Below, piece after piece: positions 1 through 7,639 of a DNA stretch of 53,355 bases. Each line of letters starts with the position of its first letter. The first letter of the stretch is position 1. The notes beneath the pieces are model-generated. The model made no database searches. It saw only the letters and a program-made list of their open reading frames with translations, and was not told the origin of the DNA. A program made the position numbers and the translations under genes. Where the stretch lies: assembly GCA_027062365.1 (NCBI GenBank), contig JAMOTK010000017.1, forward strand, positions 1 to 53,355. Reading direction: 5' to 3'. Origin of the DNA: Sulfurovum sp. (GTDB lineage Bacteria > Campylobacterota > Campylobacteria > Campylobacterales > Sulfurovaceae).

Positions 1-525
1 AAACAAGTAAGTGAAGCCTTTGAAGAGGAGTATGCAAAAGAGGTGCATACTATAGTAGAAGAGAAAGATGAAAGAGAGTCTATTGAGGGGAACAAATGGG
101 TAAAAAGAGAGACTTATGTTTTAAGTGAAAAAAGTGATAAATTACTGATAGATAATAGTTCTTTTAGCCATATAAAATCAATCATCAAGCAGGTAAAACA
201 TATAAATGATATGAAGGGCAAAACAACAGTAAAAGAGCAATATTTAATTGCAAATTTCATAGAAAGCCCCAGCTACTTTAAAGAGGGAATCAAAGACCAT
301 TGGTGTTGTGAAACCTACCATTACTATAAAGACAGATTAACAAAAGAGGATGATTGTAAAATATCAGTTAATCCTTTTGGATTAGCTATTCTAAGGAGTT
401 TTGTTATTAATTGCATACAACTTCACCTAAACAAATATAAGCCTAAGAACAAAAGCCTCAATATGTCTGGTATTTTTAAAAGTTGTGGAAATAATCCTGA
501 TTTTTTGGGTAGATTAGTTACATAA
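1..525 (+). CDS. ISAs1-type transposase, C-terminal part (cut by window edge)
   Basis: The reading frame is open to base 1, so the 5' end lies outside the window; the GTG at 43 is only an internal codon. The visible 174 residues resemble the C-terminal half of ISAs1-family (H-repeat) DDE transposases. They contain an IKDHWCCE...YHYYKDRLTKEDD stretch matching the family pattern R-H-W-x-I-E-N-x-L-H-W-x-L-D-V-x-F-x-E-D, followed by a P-x-x-x-A-x-L-R-x-x-x-I-N segment. The usual N of IEN and W of LHW are replaced, so this is a diverged copy, and whether the whole protein is functional cannot be judged. It lies beside another transposase remnant (595-840), which suggests a site of repeated IS insertion. 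Confidence 0.6.
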   Translation, partial: KQVSEAFEEEYAKEVHTIVEEKDERESIEGNKWVKRETYVLSEKSDKLLIDNSSFSHIKSIIKQVKHINDMKGKTTVKEQYLIANFIESPSYFKEGIKDHWCCETYHYYKDRLTKEDDCKISVNPFGLAILRSFVINCIQLHLNKYKPKNKSLNMSGIFKSCGNNPDFLGRLVT

Positions 526-594
526 TGGAATTTATATTGTATGAAAATGACCTACTTGGTACTCTAGCACCCCAAGGGCATTTCCTCGCTTCGC

Positions 595-840
595 TTACAG
601 CACATTTAGATAACATTCGTGTTCAAAGAAGTTTAAATGTTTCCATGTTTTATCACTTGTATCATAAGCTTTTAATCCCACAAGTTCTTGCTCTTCTTCC
701 TCATCAAAAAAATCAAAGACACTTCCTTTTTTAAAGTCCAAATAGACATCTAATCTTTTGGACTCTACATCAAACTTCAAGTCACTTACAAACCACGGTT
801 CTGTTACATTTAATGCCATTTGGAATAATTCTTTTGTCAT
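595..840 (-). pseudogene. ISL3-family transposase remnant (N-terminus only)
   Basis: The 81-residue minus-strand frame begins MTKELFQMALNVTEPW and continues through RLDVYLDFKKGS, YDTSDKTWKHLNFFEHECYL. This is the N-terminal zinc-finger-like leader of ISL3-family transposases (pattern LTxPWyVxxvxFdxexkrLdiyiDFkrGs...K-T-W-r-H-l-n-F-F-q-h-e-C-Y-l). The frame ends just after CYL, where a complete ISL3 protein would continue for about 300-350 more residues. The Cys pair expected between FDFF and the KTW motif is also missing. It is therefore a truncated, inactive fragment. The bases between 526 and 594 show no gene. Confidence 0.7.
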
Positions 841-929
841 CTCTTCTCTTTTAGTGAATTTTATATTTTGATTATAGCTGATTTTGGATTACCCACAGTT
901 TTTTAGAAGGAACCTTCTTTTTACTTTTA

Positions 930-1913
930 CTAGAAAGAGATTACTCGCTCTATAAGCCAAAAAGAGGACAGCCCACCTATTATGTAGACTACATTACTTT
1001 CTAGCTTATTTAGCAAAGCTGGATAGTTTAAACGCTGTAGTATCACGATTATCAATACAATCGTTGCCACAAACATGAGTTGTCCTAACTCTACACCGAT
1101 GTTGAAAAATATAAGGGCTAGGCTAATAGCGTGTTGTGGTAAGCCTATTTCAGCCAATGCCCCTGCAAAACCAAAGCCGTGTAATAATCCAAAAATGAAT
1201 GCTATAAGCCACGGATACAGTGAGGTTAATCCTACTTTTCCTTGCTTCTCATGTATAATCTCCATAGCCAAGAAAACGATACTTAAGGCAATAACTGCTT
1301 CTACAGGGGCTTGAGGGACAGTGATTATTCCAAGTGTTGCTACTGCCATGGTGATAGAATGGGCTAAGGTAAATGCAGAAATTGTCCAAAGTAAACGACG
1401 TACACTTTTGACGATAAGGAGCAGTGCAAAGACAAAAAGAAGATGGTCAAACCCTAATAAAATATGTGTAACCCCTAACCATGTATAGGTTTGGACTATC
1501 TCAAAAGAAGAGGTGTTTTGAGGGATATGATAGGATGGCTTTGAAGGACCTAATAGTATCGAATGAGAGATACCAGAAAGAAGCTCAATACGTAAGAGTA
1601 GCTCGGTATCGGTACTTTTTAGACCTTTGATAACAATGCTTTTATTTGTTAATCCCTTGTCACACTTTGTCTCCCAACGGTCTAAATAGGTACTTTTAAG
1701 TAAGTGACTTATTTTACCTAAGATTGGCATACATTCCTTTGGCATGATGAGCTCAATAGGTAACTTTTGATTTTTTCTTGAAGAGCGTTTTAGTAACATG
1801 GAGTAGTGATGGGGAGTACTCTCTTTGATTTCTAAATAGGACAGTTTAATCTCATCTGCGATACAAAAGAGACTTGACAGGAGGATAAGGAGTAAAGAAA
1901 ATTTTATTTTCAT
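930..1913 (-). CDS. HupE/UreJ family membrane protein
   Basis: A 327-residue exported membrane protein. Residues 1-19 form a signal peptide (MKIKFSLLLILLSSLFCIA). A soluble periplasmic part of about 120 residues follows, then about seven hydrophobic segments. The C-terminal half carries HupE/UreJ-type histidine motifs: G-V-T-H-I-L-L-G-F-D-H-L-L-F, T-L-A-H-S-I-T, L-H-G-F-G-F-A-G and N-I-G-V-E-L-G-Q. The family is associated with nickel or other transition-metal permeation near hydrogenase and urease genes, but many members of this longer type lie elsewhere and have no proven substrate. It starts 2 bases after the stop of the upstream PpiC-like gene, so the two are almost certainly cotranscribed. 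No hydrogenase or urease genes are in the window. Confidence 0.8.
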   Translation of the reverse strand: MKIKFSLLLILLSSLFCIADEIKLSYLEIKESTPHHYSMLLKRSSRKNQKLPIELIMPKECMPILGKISHLLKSTYLDRWETKCDKGLTNKSIVIKGLKSTDTELLLRIELLSGISHSILLGPSKPSYHIPQNTSSFEIVQTYTWLGVTHILLGFDHLLFVFALLLIVKSVRRLLWTISAFTLAHSITMAVATLGIITVPQAPVEAVIALSIVFLAMEIIHEKQGKVGLTSLYPWLIAFIFGLLHGFGFAGALAEIGLPQHAISLALIFFNIGVELGQLMFVATIVLIIVILQRLNYPALLNKLESNVVYIIGGLSSFWLIERVISF

Positions 1914-1915
1914 GC

Positions 1916-2485
1916 TTAAAGAACACGCATATTTAATGATTTTCGTACGTCATTGTCTATCATAATTTTATAATGGCTTTTTAAATTTTCATAAAATATT
2001 TCATTCTCTTTTTTGAGTTCTTTACTTATCCATTCATTTTTGAGTTGATATTTAATTTCATCAAATGGTTTGTTAAATTTTTTAGGATTTTCTTGAAGGT
2101 ATTTCTTTAAGACTTCATCCTCTGGTTCATCGATGATACTAATATCTTCAAAAAGATATTGCATTTTTTGTGCTAGATGATGTCGTATGACAATATTGTC
2201 TTTATCGAGTCCTAGGGCTAAGGCTTCATGATACAATATCTCTTCTTTGATGTCTCTCTTTACACGCTCTTGTAGCTCTATGTCTGTGCCTTTTCTCCCA
2301 TTTTCTTCTATAAAAGCACGACTAATCCTATCTAATTTAGAGGTATTAATAATGATTTGTTGCATAGTGTTTTCATCTTTTTCTTTATTTAATTGTGAAG
2401 AAAGATAGAATAGCCCAACGCCAATAAGTAAAAAGTGTAAAAGAGGTTCTTTGAGTAGTTTTGAAAATATACTATTTTTATACAT
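1916..2485 (-). CDS. PpiC/SurA-like membrane-anchored protein lacking the parvulin domain
   Basis: A 189-residue protein with one N-terminal membrane anchor (about residues 15-31), then a charged helical region like the chaperone arms of SurA/PpiD-type peptidyl-prolyl isomerases (IIINTSKLDRIS..F.EENGRKGTD.EL, RDIKEEILYHEALALGLDKDN). Relatives of this type, commonly encoded next to HupE, are about 270-290 residues and carry a rotamase domain after a motif like KYLQENPKKF. Here KYLQENPKKF is followed directly by FDEIKYQLKNEW, the C-terminal arm, so the catalytic domain is missing without breaking the frame. It probably acts as a chaperone or assembly factor for the adjacent HupE protein; this is an inference from position. 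Confidence 0.6.
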   Translation of the reverse strand: MYKNSIFSKLLKEPLLHFLLIGVGLFYLSSQLNKEKDENTMQQIIINTSKLDRISRAFIEENGRKGTDIELQERVKRDIKEEILYHEALALGLDKDNIVIRHHLAQKMQYLFEDISIIDEPEDEVLKKYLQENPKKFNKPFDEIKYQLKNEWISKELKKENEIFYENLKSHYKIMIDNDVRKSLNMRVL

Positions 2486-2632
2486 GAATAAAGTGTCCTT
2501 GATGAGGGGTAAAATATACGTTAAAAAAGAAAATTATACTACAGTGAACTTAAAGATAAGAGTACTCTTATAAACCAAAGATAATAGTATTTTAGCTATG
2601 ATAGCCCATTAAAATAAAGATAAGGAAGTAAA

Positions 2633-3547
2633 ATGAATTTTAAAACTTTAGTAGTCGTACTCGTCTTGGTGTTTGGATTAAATGCAAATGCCTCACAAGA
2701 TATTCGTATATTTACAGCAGACAATAATGGAGGCAAAATTACAGCCAAAACCATTCAAAAAGCATTTAAAGATGCAGGATTTAGAACGATAGCCAATAAC
2801 AATATGAACAAAGCATTTGACGCTAAGTTCAAAAAACACACACATGATGCGTATAACTTAATGATACTCTATAAAGAAAACAGAGTACAAAACTTGCTCA
2901 AAAAGTATCCAAAAATTGCATTGTTCACCCCTCTAAGTATGTCAATTTATACAAAAAAAGGTGAAAAAACTATTTCTGTATCATCTATGGATGTAGCAGG
3001 TATTGCTAAAGTGACAGGTATCCCTGTAGATAATGTGGAACTTATTGCATATATGAAAGATGTCGCTGATGTTTTTGCAAAAGCACTGCCTCATGGAAAA
3101 TTTGAAAAAGTAAATTATACAATAGCAAAAGCAGAAGGGGAGCTTGTTAATTATTTTACCATGAGTATGGATGTAAAAGATGAAGAGATAGAAGACGAAG
3201 TTGAGGGGATTCAAGAAGAGATAGAAGCTGGACTTGCTACTTCAGGATTTGTAATGGCAGGGTTTAGTAGCATTGGAAATAAGACCTATGATTTTTTTGA
3301 TGTCTATTCTATTTGTAAAGTAGCGGTCATCTTTGAAGTCTCTAAAACCCACCCAGAAGCAGGAGCATTTGCCCCATGTTCATTTTATATGTATAAGAAA
3401 AAAGGTGAAAAAGTAGTACACCTTGCCTATCCATCAACCTATAACTGGTTTAGTTCTATTGATGTAGTAGACAAAGAGTCCAAAGCTGTTCTTGTCAAAG
3501 CACAAAAAGATATGAACGCTGTGATTAATGAAGTGACTGAGGAGTAA
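2633..3547 (+). CDS. Exported DUF302 domain protein
   Basis: A 304-residue protein with a signal peptide (residues 1-20, MNFKTLVVVLVLVFGLNANA). It holds two halves of similar fold, an N-terminal DUF302-like part (about 22-150) and a C-terminal part (about 160-300). Typical elements are AFKDAGFRTIANNNMNKAF, YNLMILYKE, ALFTPLSMSIYTKKGE, then FAPCSFYMYKKKGEKVVHLAYPSTYNW. The family is frequent in sulfur-oxidising Campylobacterota and its function is unknown. A ribosome-binding site (AAGGAAG) precedes the ATG. It is monocistronic: the defence island begins 173 bases downstream with its own promoter-like sequence. Confidence 0.75.
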   Translation: MNFKTLVVVLVLVFGLNANASQDIRIFTADNNGGKITAKTIQKAFKDAGFRTIANNNMNKAFDAKFKKHTHDAYNLMILYKENRVQNLLKKYPKIALFTPLSMSIYTKKGEKTISVSSMDVAGIAKVTGIPVDNVELIAYMKDVADVFAKALPHGKFEKVNYTIAKAEGELVNYFTMSMDVKDEEIEDEVEGIQEEIEAGLATSGFVMAGFSSIGNKTYDFFDVYSICKVAVIFEVSKTHPEAGAFAPCSFYMYKKKGEKVVHLAYPSTYNWFSSIDVVDKESKAVLVKAQKDMNAVINEVTEE

Positions 3548-3693
3548 AAAGAACAGGATACTTTTACACATCTTTTCTAGGTCTTCCTCTCTGATTTAGT
3601 GTAGATAGCATAGCATATTTTGTAGTAATCTATACTTGCCACTCCATGTAAAGATGATACGATTACGTTCACCTGAACCATATGCCTCATTAA

Positions 3694-3715
3694 TATGATA
3701 ATATTTAAAAAGGAG
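3694..3715 (+). promoter_or_regulatory. Promoter -10 and ribosome-binding site of the defence operon
   Basis: TATGAT at 3694-3699 resembles a -10 box. It is followed by a strong AAGGAG ribosome-binding site at 3710-3715, five bases before the ATG at 3721. With such a short distance the leader would be only about 10-15 bases. No clear -35 box is visible, as is usual for Campylobacterota. Confidence 0.4.
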
Positions 3716-3720
3716 TTACT

Positions 3721-4023
3721 ATGCAATTAACTATAGATATACCAAATCAACCACTATATGATAAGATATTATGGTTTTTAAATAAGCTTAGAGATGATAG
3801 AGTAGAGATAGTTACAACGAGTAAAGAGAAATCTAATATTGATGATTTTAAGAGTTTAGATAAAAATTTAGAGCTAGACCCATACTTCTATAAACGCCAA
3901 GATAGAGTAGTGAAACTAAGAGAAGATATAAAATCAGATAATATGCCTTTGGTTGATTTTGATAATTCTATAGAACATTTTAAGACACTTCAAGGAGTGG
4001 GAAAAGAGTTGAGAGATGAGTGA
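3721..4023 (+). CDS. Small protein leading the ABC-3C operon (antitoxin-like N-terminus)
   Basis: A 100-residue acidic protein beginning MQLTIDIPNQPLYDKILWFLNKL. This resembles the beta-strand plus helix openings of small antitoxin-like proteins common in Campylobacterota, which normally sit before RelE/ParE toxins. No toxin follows. Instead its stop overlaps the start of the ABC-3C effector by 8 bases, giving translational coupling. It has no Cys, membrane segment or other recognisable motif. It may be a regulator or an inhibitor of the effector, or a remnant of a toxin-antitoxin pair; the function is unknown. Confidence 0.7.
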   Translation: MQLTIDIPNQPLYDKILWFLNKLRDDRVEIVTTSKEKSNIDDFKSLDKNLELDPYFYKRQDRVVKLREDIKSDNMPLVDFDNSIEHFKTLQGVGKELRDE

Positions 4024-5206
4024 TAAAAAGGATAATCTTAATTTCTCAGCGAAAGAGCCATCTTTAGGGTATTTATATCAAATACAATATGGATTATTAT
4101 TGTTATTAAATTCAAAACAAGAAAGTAATTCTAAACTTTTGATAGAAGCTTTAGATGATATAGAATTACAAATAGAAAATAGAGCTCAATTATATCAAAC
4201 AAAATATCATTTAAAACGAAGTACAAATCTTAGTGATAGAAGTTCAGATTTTTGGAAAACTATACGCGTTTGGTGTGAGCAAATTAGTGAGAATACTATT
4301 GATATAGATAATACAATTTTTACATTAATAACTACCGAAAATATTTCTAAGGATTCTGTTCTTTTTAATATAAAAAATAAAACAGATATTAACACTATCA
4401 TAGAAAAATTAAATTTCATAGCAAAAGAAACAGAAAATAATGCAACAAATAAAAAAGGTTATATAGCATTTAAAGCACTATCTTTTTCTCAACAAAAAAT
4501 ACTTATTGAGAATATACATATTATAGATTCTTCTTTAGATTTTAAAGATATAGAAGAAAAAATACAAAAGGAATTACGATTATCAACAGAACCATCTAAA
4601 GTAAATGCTTTGTTTGAAAGACTTGTAGGGTGGTTTTTAAATAATTCTATTTTACACCTGCAAGGTAAAAAAGAATTTATTAGTTTCAGTGAACTAGAAA
4701 TACAAGTGAATACTATTAGCTATACTTTAAAAAAAGATAATTTACCAATGGATTTTTCTGAGAAAATTTCACTTACTACCGAAGAATTAAAAAAAGTAAA
4801 ATCCTTGAATTTTATTAAACAACTTCAACTTATAAATATTTCATCAAGAATGGAGAACACAGCTATTAGTGATTATTATAGAGCATTTAATCAAAAATCT
4901 AAATGGTTAAGAGAAAATTTATTAAATCCACAAGAAGAGATAGATTATGATAACAGATTAATTGATGATTGGGATAGAAAGTTTGATTTACTACTAGATG
5001 ATAGTGAGACTGTATCTGATGATGAAAAGAAAATTAAAGGCAACAAGTTTTATAAAAAATTTTACATTGAAACAAAACCAAGAGTTTTTATTAGAGAAAG
5101 GTTTGAGGAGACTTATTTGATAATTGGTAGTTGTCATATGTTAGCAAACAGATTAAAAATTGGATGGCATCCTAATTTTGAAAACTTATTGAAGGTTGAA
5201 AAATGA
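4016..5206 (+). CDS. ABC-3C system effector with PD-(D/E)XK-like N-terminus
   Basis: A 396-residue soluble protein. Residues 15-90 read GYLYQIQYGLLLLL...IEALDDIEL...QLYQTKYHL...LSDRSSDFWKT, the form of the Cap4/DUF4297-like nuclease domain that opens many ABC-three-component effectors. Candidate active-site residues are E44, D47/D48 and Q61-T-K63. From about residue 195 (ALFERLVGWFLNNSILHLQGKKEFISF) it looks like the C-terminal domain that couples ABC-3C effectors to their ATPase. It is translationally coupled on both sides (8-base overlap with the gene before, 4-base overlap with the middle component). Nuclease activity is an inference from the residue pattern. The gene is clearly AT-rich compared with the core genes. 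Confidence 0.75.
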   Translation: MSDKKDNLNFSAKEPSLGYLYQIQYGLLLLLNSKQESNSKLLIEALDDIELQIENRAQLYQTKYHLKRSTNLSDRSSDFWKTIRVWCEQISENTIDIDNTIFTLITTENISKDSVLFNIKNKTDINTIIEKLNFIAKETENNATNKKGYIAFKALSFSQQKILIENIHIIDSSLDFKDIEEKIQKELRLSTEPSKVNALFERLVGWFLNNSILHLQGKKEFISFSELEIQVNTISYTLKKDNLPMDFSEKISLTTEELKKVKSLNFIKQLQLINISSRMENTAISDYYRAFNQKSKWLRENLLNPQEEIDYDNRLIDDWDRKFDLLLDDSETVSDDEKKIKGNKFYKKFYIETKPRVFIRERFEETYLIIGSCHMLANRLKIGWHPNFENLLKVEK

Positions 5207-5697
5207 TACCTAAGTGGGAAGATAGACCCGTAGTCGTCGCAAATCTTTTAAATCCTGCTTTTTGTGGAGAGATTCTAAGGATTGCTATTAAAGCATATAC
5301 AAAAGAAACAAAGCAAGGATTACCTTTTAGCCTTACATTTTTATTTTTACCCATATTATTACATGAAGAGACAAGAAATAGACTCCCTAAATCAGTAAGT
5401 AAAAATTTTTATGAATGGTTTGAAGAGAATGCTATTGTGAAAATTTTCATAGGAAATAGAATCAAAAATTTTGTGCCATATACAAGAGAAAGTCTCCAGT
5501 TTTTGATTTATTATGAAGCTATTAAAATAAATAATCAAGCAGAATTAGAACTAGTTCCCTATAGCAGAAGAAAAATAGGATATAGAAATAGTAATGAAAT
5601 AGATGATATATATAAGAAAGCAGAAATGCTCGGTAAATGGCTTGGAAGAAGTGGAAATATCAAGACAATTTATTCTTTACTTGGAATAAAGCCTTAA
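5203..5697 (+). CDS. ABC-3C system middle component
   Basis: A 164-residue protein matching the middle component of ABC-three-component systems. Family hallmarks are RPVVVANLLNPAFCGEILR near the N-terminus, PFSLTFLFLPILLHEETRNRLP, the later R-x-x-x-F-V-P-Y-T-R-E-S segment, and the ending A-E-M-L-G-K-W-L-G-R-S-G-x-x-x-T-I-Y-S-L-L-G-I-K-P. The family is thought to bridge the effector and the ATPase. It overlaps the effector gene by 4 bases (ATGA) and is followed 13 bases later by the ATPase gene, which has an AAAGGAAAG ribosome-binding site. Confidence 0.85.
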   Translation: MIPKWEDRPVVVANLLNPAFCGEILRIAIKAYTKETKQGLPFSLTFLFLPILLHEETRNRLPKSVSKNFYEWFEENAIVKIFIGNRIKNFVPYTRESLQFLIYYEAIKINNQAELELVPYSRRKIGYRNSNEIDDIYKKAEMLGKWLGRSGNIKTIYSLLGIKP

Positions 5698-5710
5698 AAG
5701 GAAAGTTAGT

Positions 5711-7639
5711 ATGCAAATAAAAAATATAGTGCTTTATAAAGATGAGTTTTTTGACCCAAGAGTATTAAAATTTAATATAGGTAAAACAAATATTATCAGT
5801 GGAAAGTCAAGAACAGGAAAAACAGCGTTAATTGAGATTATTGATTACTGTTTAGGGCGTAGTAAGTTTAATGTAAAAGGTACAGAAATCAGAGCAAGTG
5901 TTACTTGGTTTGCAATAACAATACAACTTAAAAATAATCAAGTTTTTATAGCAAGAAAAAATCCTATATTGATAGGTCAAAAAACTACAAAAGATATTTT
6001 CTTTTTAAATAATGATAATGTAGGTATTCCTAATTTTAATGAACTAAAAGAAAATAGTAATACTGTAGCATTAAATCACTTTTTTTCTAATATGTTAAAT
6101 ATAAGTGATAATTTACATATAGCAGATAATAATACTCGGAGTTCAGTAGAAGCAACATTTAAGCATAGTAAATATTATTGTTTTCAACCACAATATATTA
6201 TTGCTCAACCTAAAAACTTATTTTTTAAACAAGATGAACCTTTTATTCCTCAAAGTATCAAAGATACATTACCTTATATTTTAGGTGCAATTCGAGAAGA
6301 TGAATTATTAATTCAAGAAAAAATTAGAATAAAAAAGAGGAAATTAAATAAATTTTTAAGAGAAAAGAAACTTGAAGAATCTATTTATTCTCAAAGTATT
6401 AGACAATTAGCTTTAATATTAGAAGAAGCTAAAAATTTAGATTTAATTAAACAAGATTTTACTTATATAGAAGATTCAGAAGCTATAGTAGAATTGAAAA
6501 GAATTTTAGAACATATAAAAACACCTCAATATATATCCTCTGAAAATCAATTACTAAAACAACTAATTGAAGAAAGAATAGGATTGAAGAAAAACCTTAC
6601 TTTACTTCAAAATGAGATTAATGCAATTAAAGACTTTAGTAAGGATAGTAATGATTTTACAAATGAGGCAGAAAATCAATATAATAGATTGTCATCAATA
6701 GGATTATATAAAAAACCAACTGAGCATAAATATTGGAACTCTTTACTCGGAGAAGAAGTTAAGAGTATTACACCTACTATAGAATTAATTAATCAATCAT
6801 TGATAGAGTTAGAAAATAGTTTACATTTTACAGAAAAAGAAAAGCCAAAAATTAATAAATTATTAATTGAGTTAGAAGATAAAAAAGATACGATTAAAAA
6901 CAAAATTAATGAGAGAAGAACAAGTATAGAAAATATTTACAAGCAAGATGAAGAGTTAAAAAAATTGAAAGATATAAGTGATAAGCAAAATCGTTTACTT
7001 GGAAAAATTACTTTATTTTTAGAAAGCTTAGATACAACAAAAGATAATTCTAATTTAAATATTCAGATAGAAGTATTATACAATGAGATTGAAGAGTTAG
7101 AATCTCAAATTAGTAAAGATGAAAAAGAAAATAAACTTAGTGCTATATTAAATAGGATTAATATTTTAATGAGTTCTTGGAGTGGTAAATTAGAGTGGGA
7201 ATATACAAATCATAATTTAAGATTTGATAGTAATAAATTAACTGTTTTTGCAGATTCTATAGATGGAGAAACAGAAGCTTTATATGATATGGGAAGTGGT
7301 GAAAATTGGTTAGCTTGTCATCTCTTTATTCATCTTGCATTACATCAATATTTTATAGAAACAAAACGACCTGTCCCTAATTTTATTATTTTTGACCAAC
7401 CAACGCAAGTACACTATCCTACTGGTACAAAAAACTTTGATAATTTAAAAAGTGATGATGAAAAATCTGATGAAAAAATGTTTGAGTTTATTTTTGAAAT
7501 TGTAAGATTGCTTTCTCCAAATTTACAAGTTATTATTACAGACCATGCAAACTTTGATAATGACAATTTTCAAGATGCTCTTATAGAGGTTTGGAATGAT
7601 GACAAGAAGCTTATTCCTCTTGAATGGATTAAATCATGA
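5711..7639 (+). CDS. ABC-3C SMC-like ATPase (DUF3732)
   Basis: A 642-residue SMC/Rad50-like ATPase. The Walker A P-loop is GKSRTGKT (31-38), followed by IEIIDYCLGRS, the DUF3732 signature. A long charged coiled-coil region spans roughly 195-480. The C-terminal head has a signature-like YDMGSGENWLACHLFIHLALH, a Walker B strand FIIFDQPTQ with DQP in place of DEP, and an H-loop IITDHAN. The length is normal for the family. In ABC-3C systems the ATPase is thought to sense foreign or damaged nucleic acid and to control the effector. Its stop overlaps the restriction endonuclease start by 4 bases, so the nuclease gene is in the same transcription unit. Confidence 0.9.
   Translation: MQIKNIVLYKDEFFDPRVLKFNIGKTNIISGKSRTGKTALIEIIDYCLGRSKFNVKGTEIRASVTWFAITIQLKNNQVFIARKNPILIGQKTTKDIFFLNNDNVGIPNFNELKENSNTVALNHFFSNMLNISDNLHIADNNTRSSVEATFKHSKYYCFQPQYIIAQPKNLFFKQDEPFIPQSIKDTLPYILGAIREDELLIQEKIRIKKRKLNKFLREKKLEESIYSQSIRQLALILEEAKNLDLIKQDFTYIEDSEAIVELKRILEHIKTPQYISSENQLLKQLIEERIGLKKNLTLLQNEINAIKDFSKDSNDFTNEAENQYNRLSSIGLYKKPTEHKYWNSLLGEEVKSITPTIELINQSLIELENSLHFTEKEKPKINKLLIELEDKKDTIKNKINERRTSIENIYKQDEELKKLKDISDKQNRLLGKITLFLESLDTTKDNSNLNIQIEVLYNEIEELESQISKDEKENKLSAILNRINILMSSWSGKLEWEYTNHNLRFDSNKLTVFADSIDGETEALYDMGSGENWLACHLFIHLALHQYFIETKRPVPNFIIFDQPTQVHYPTGTKNFDNLKSDDEKSDEKMFEFIFEIVRLLSPNLQVIITDHANFDNDNFQDALIEVWNDDKKLIPLEWIKS

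Noticed and set aside
525-734. Plus-strand open frame of 69 codons
   Set aside because: It lies mostly antisense to the ISL3 remnant, which has clear family similarity; this frame has none.
905-925. Small hairpin AGAAGG-AA-CCTTCT with T-run on the plus strand
   Set aside because: The stem is only six bases with a two-base loop, and no plus-strand gene ends nearby.
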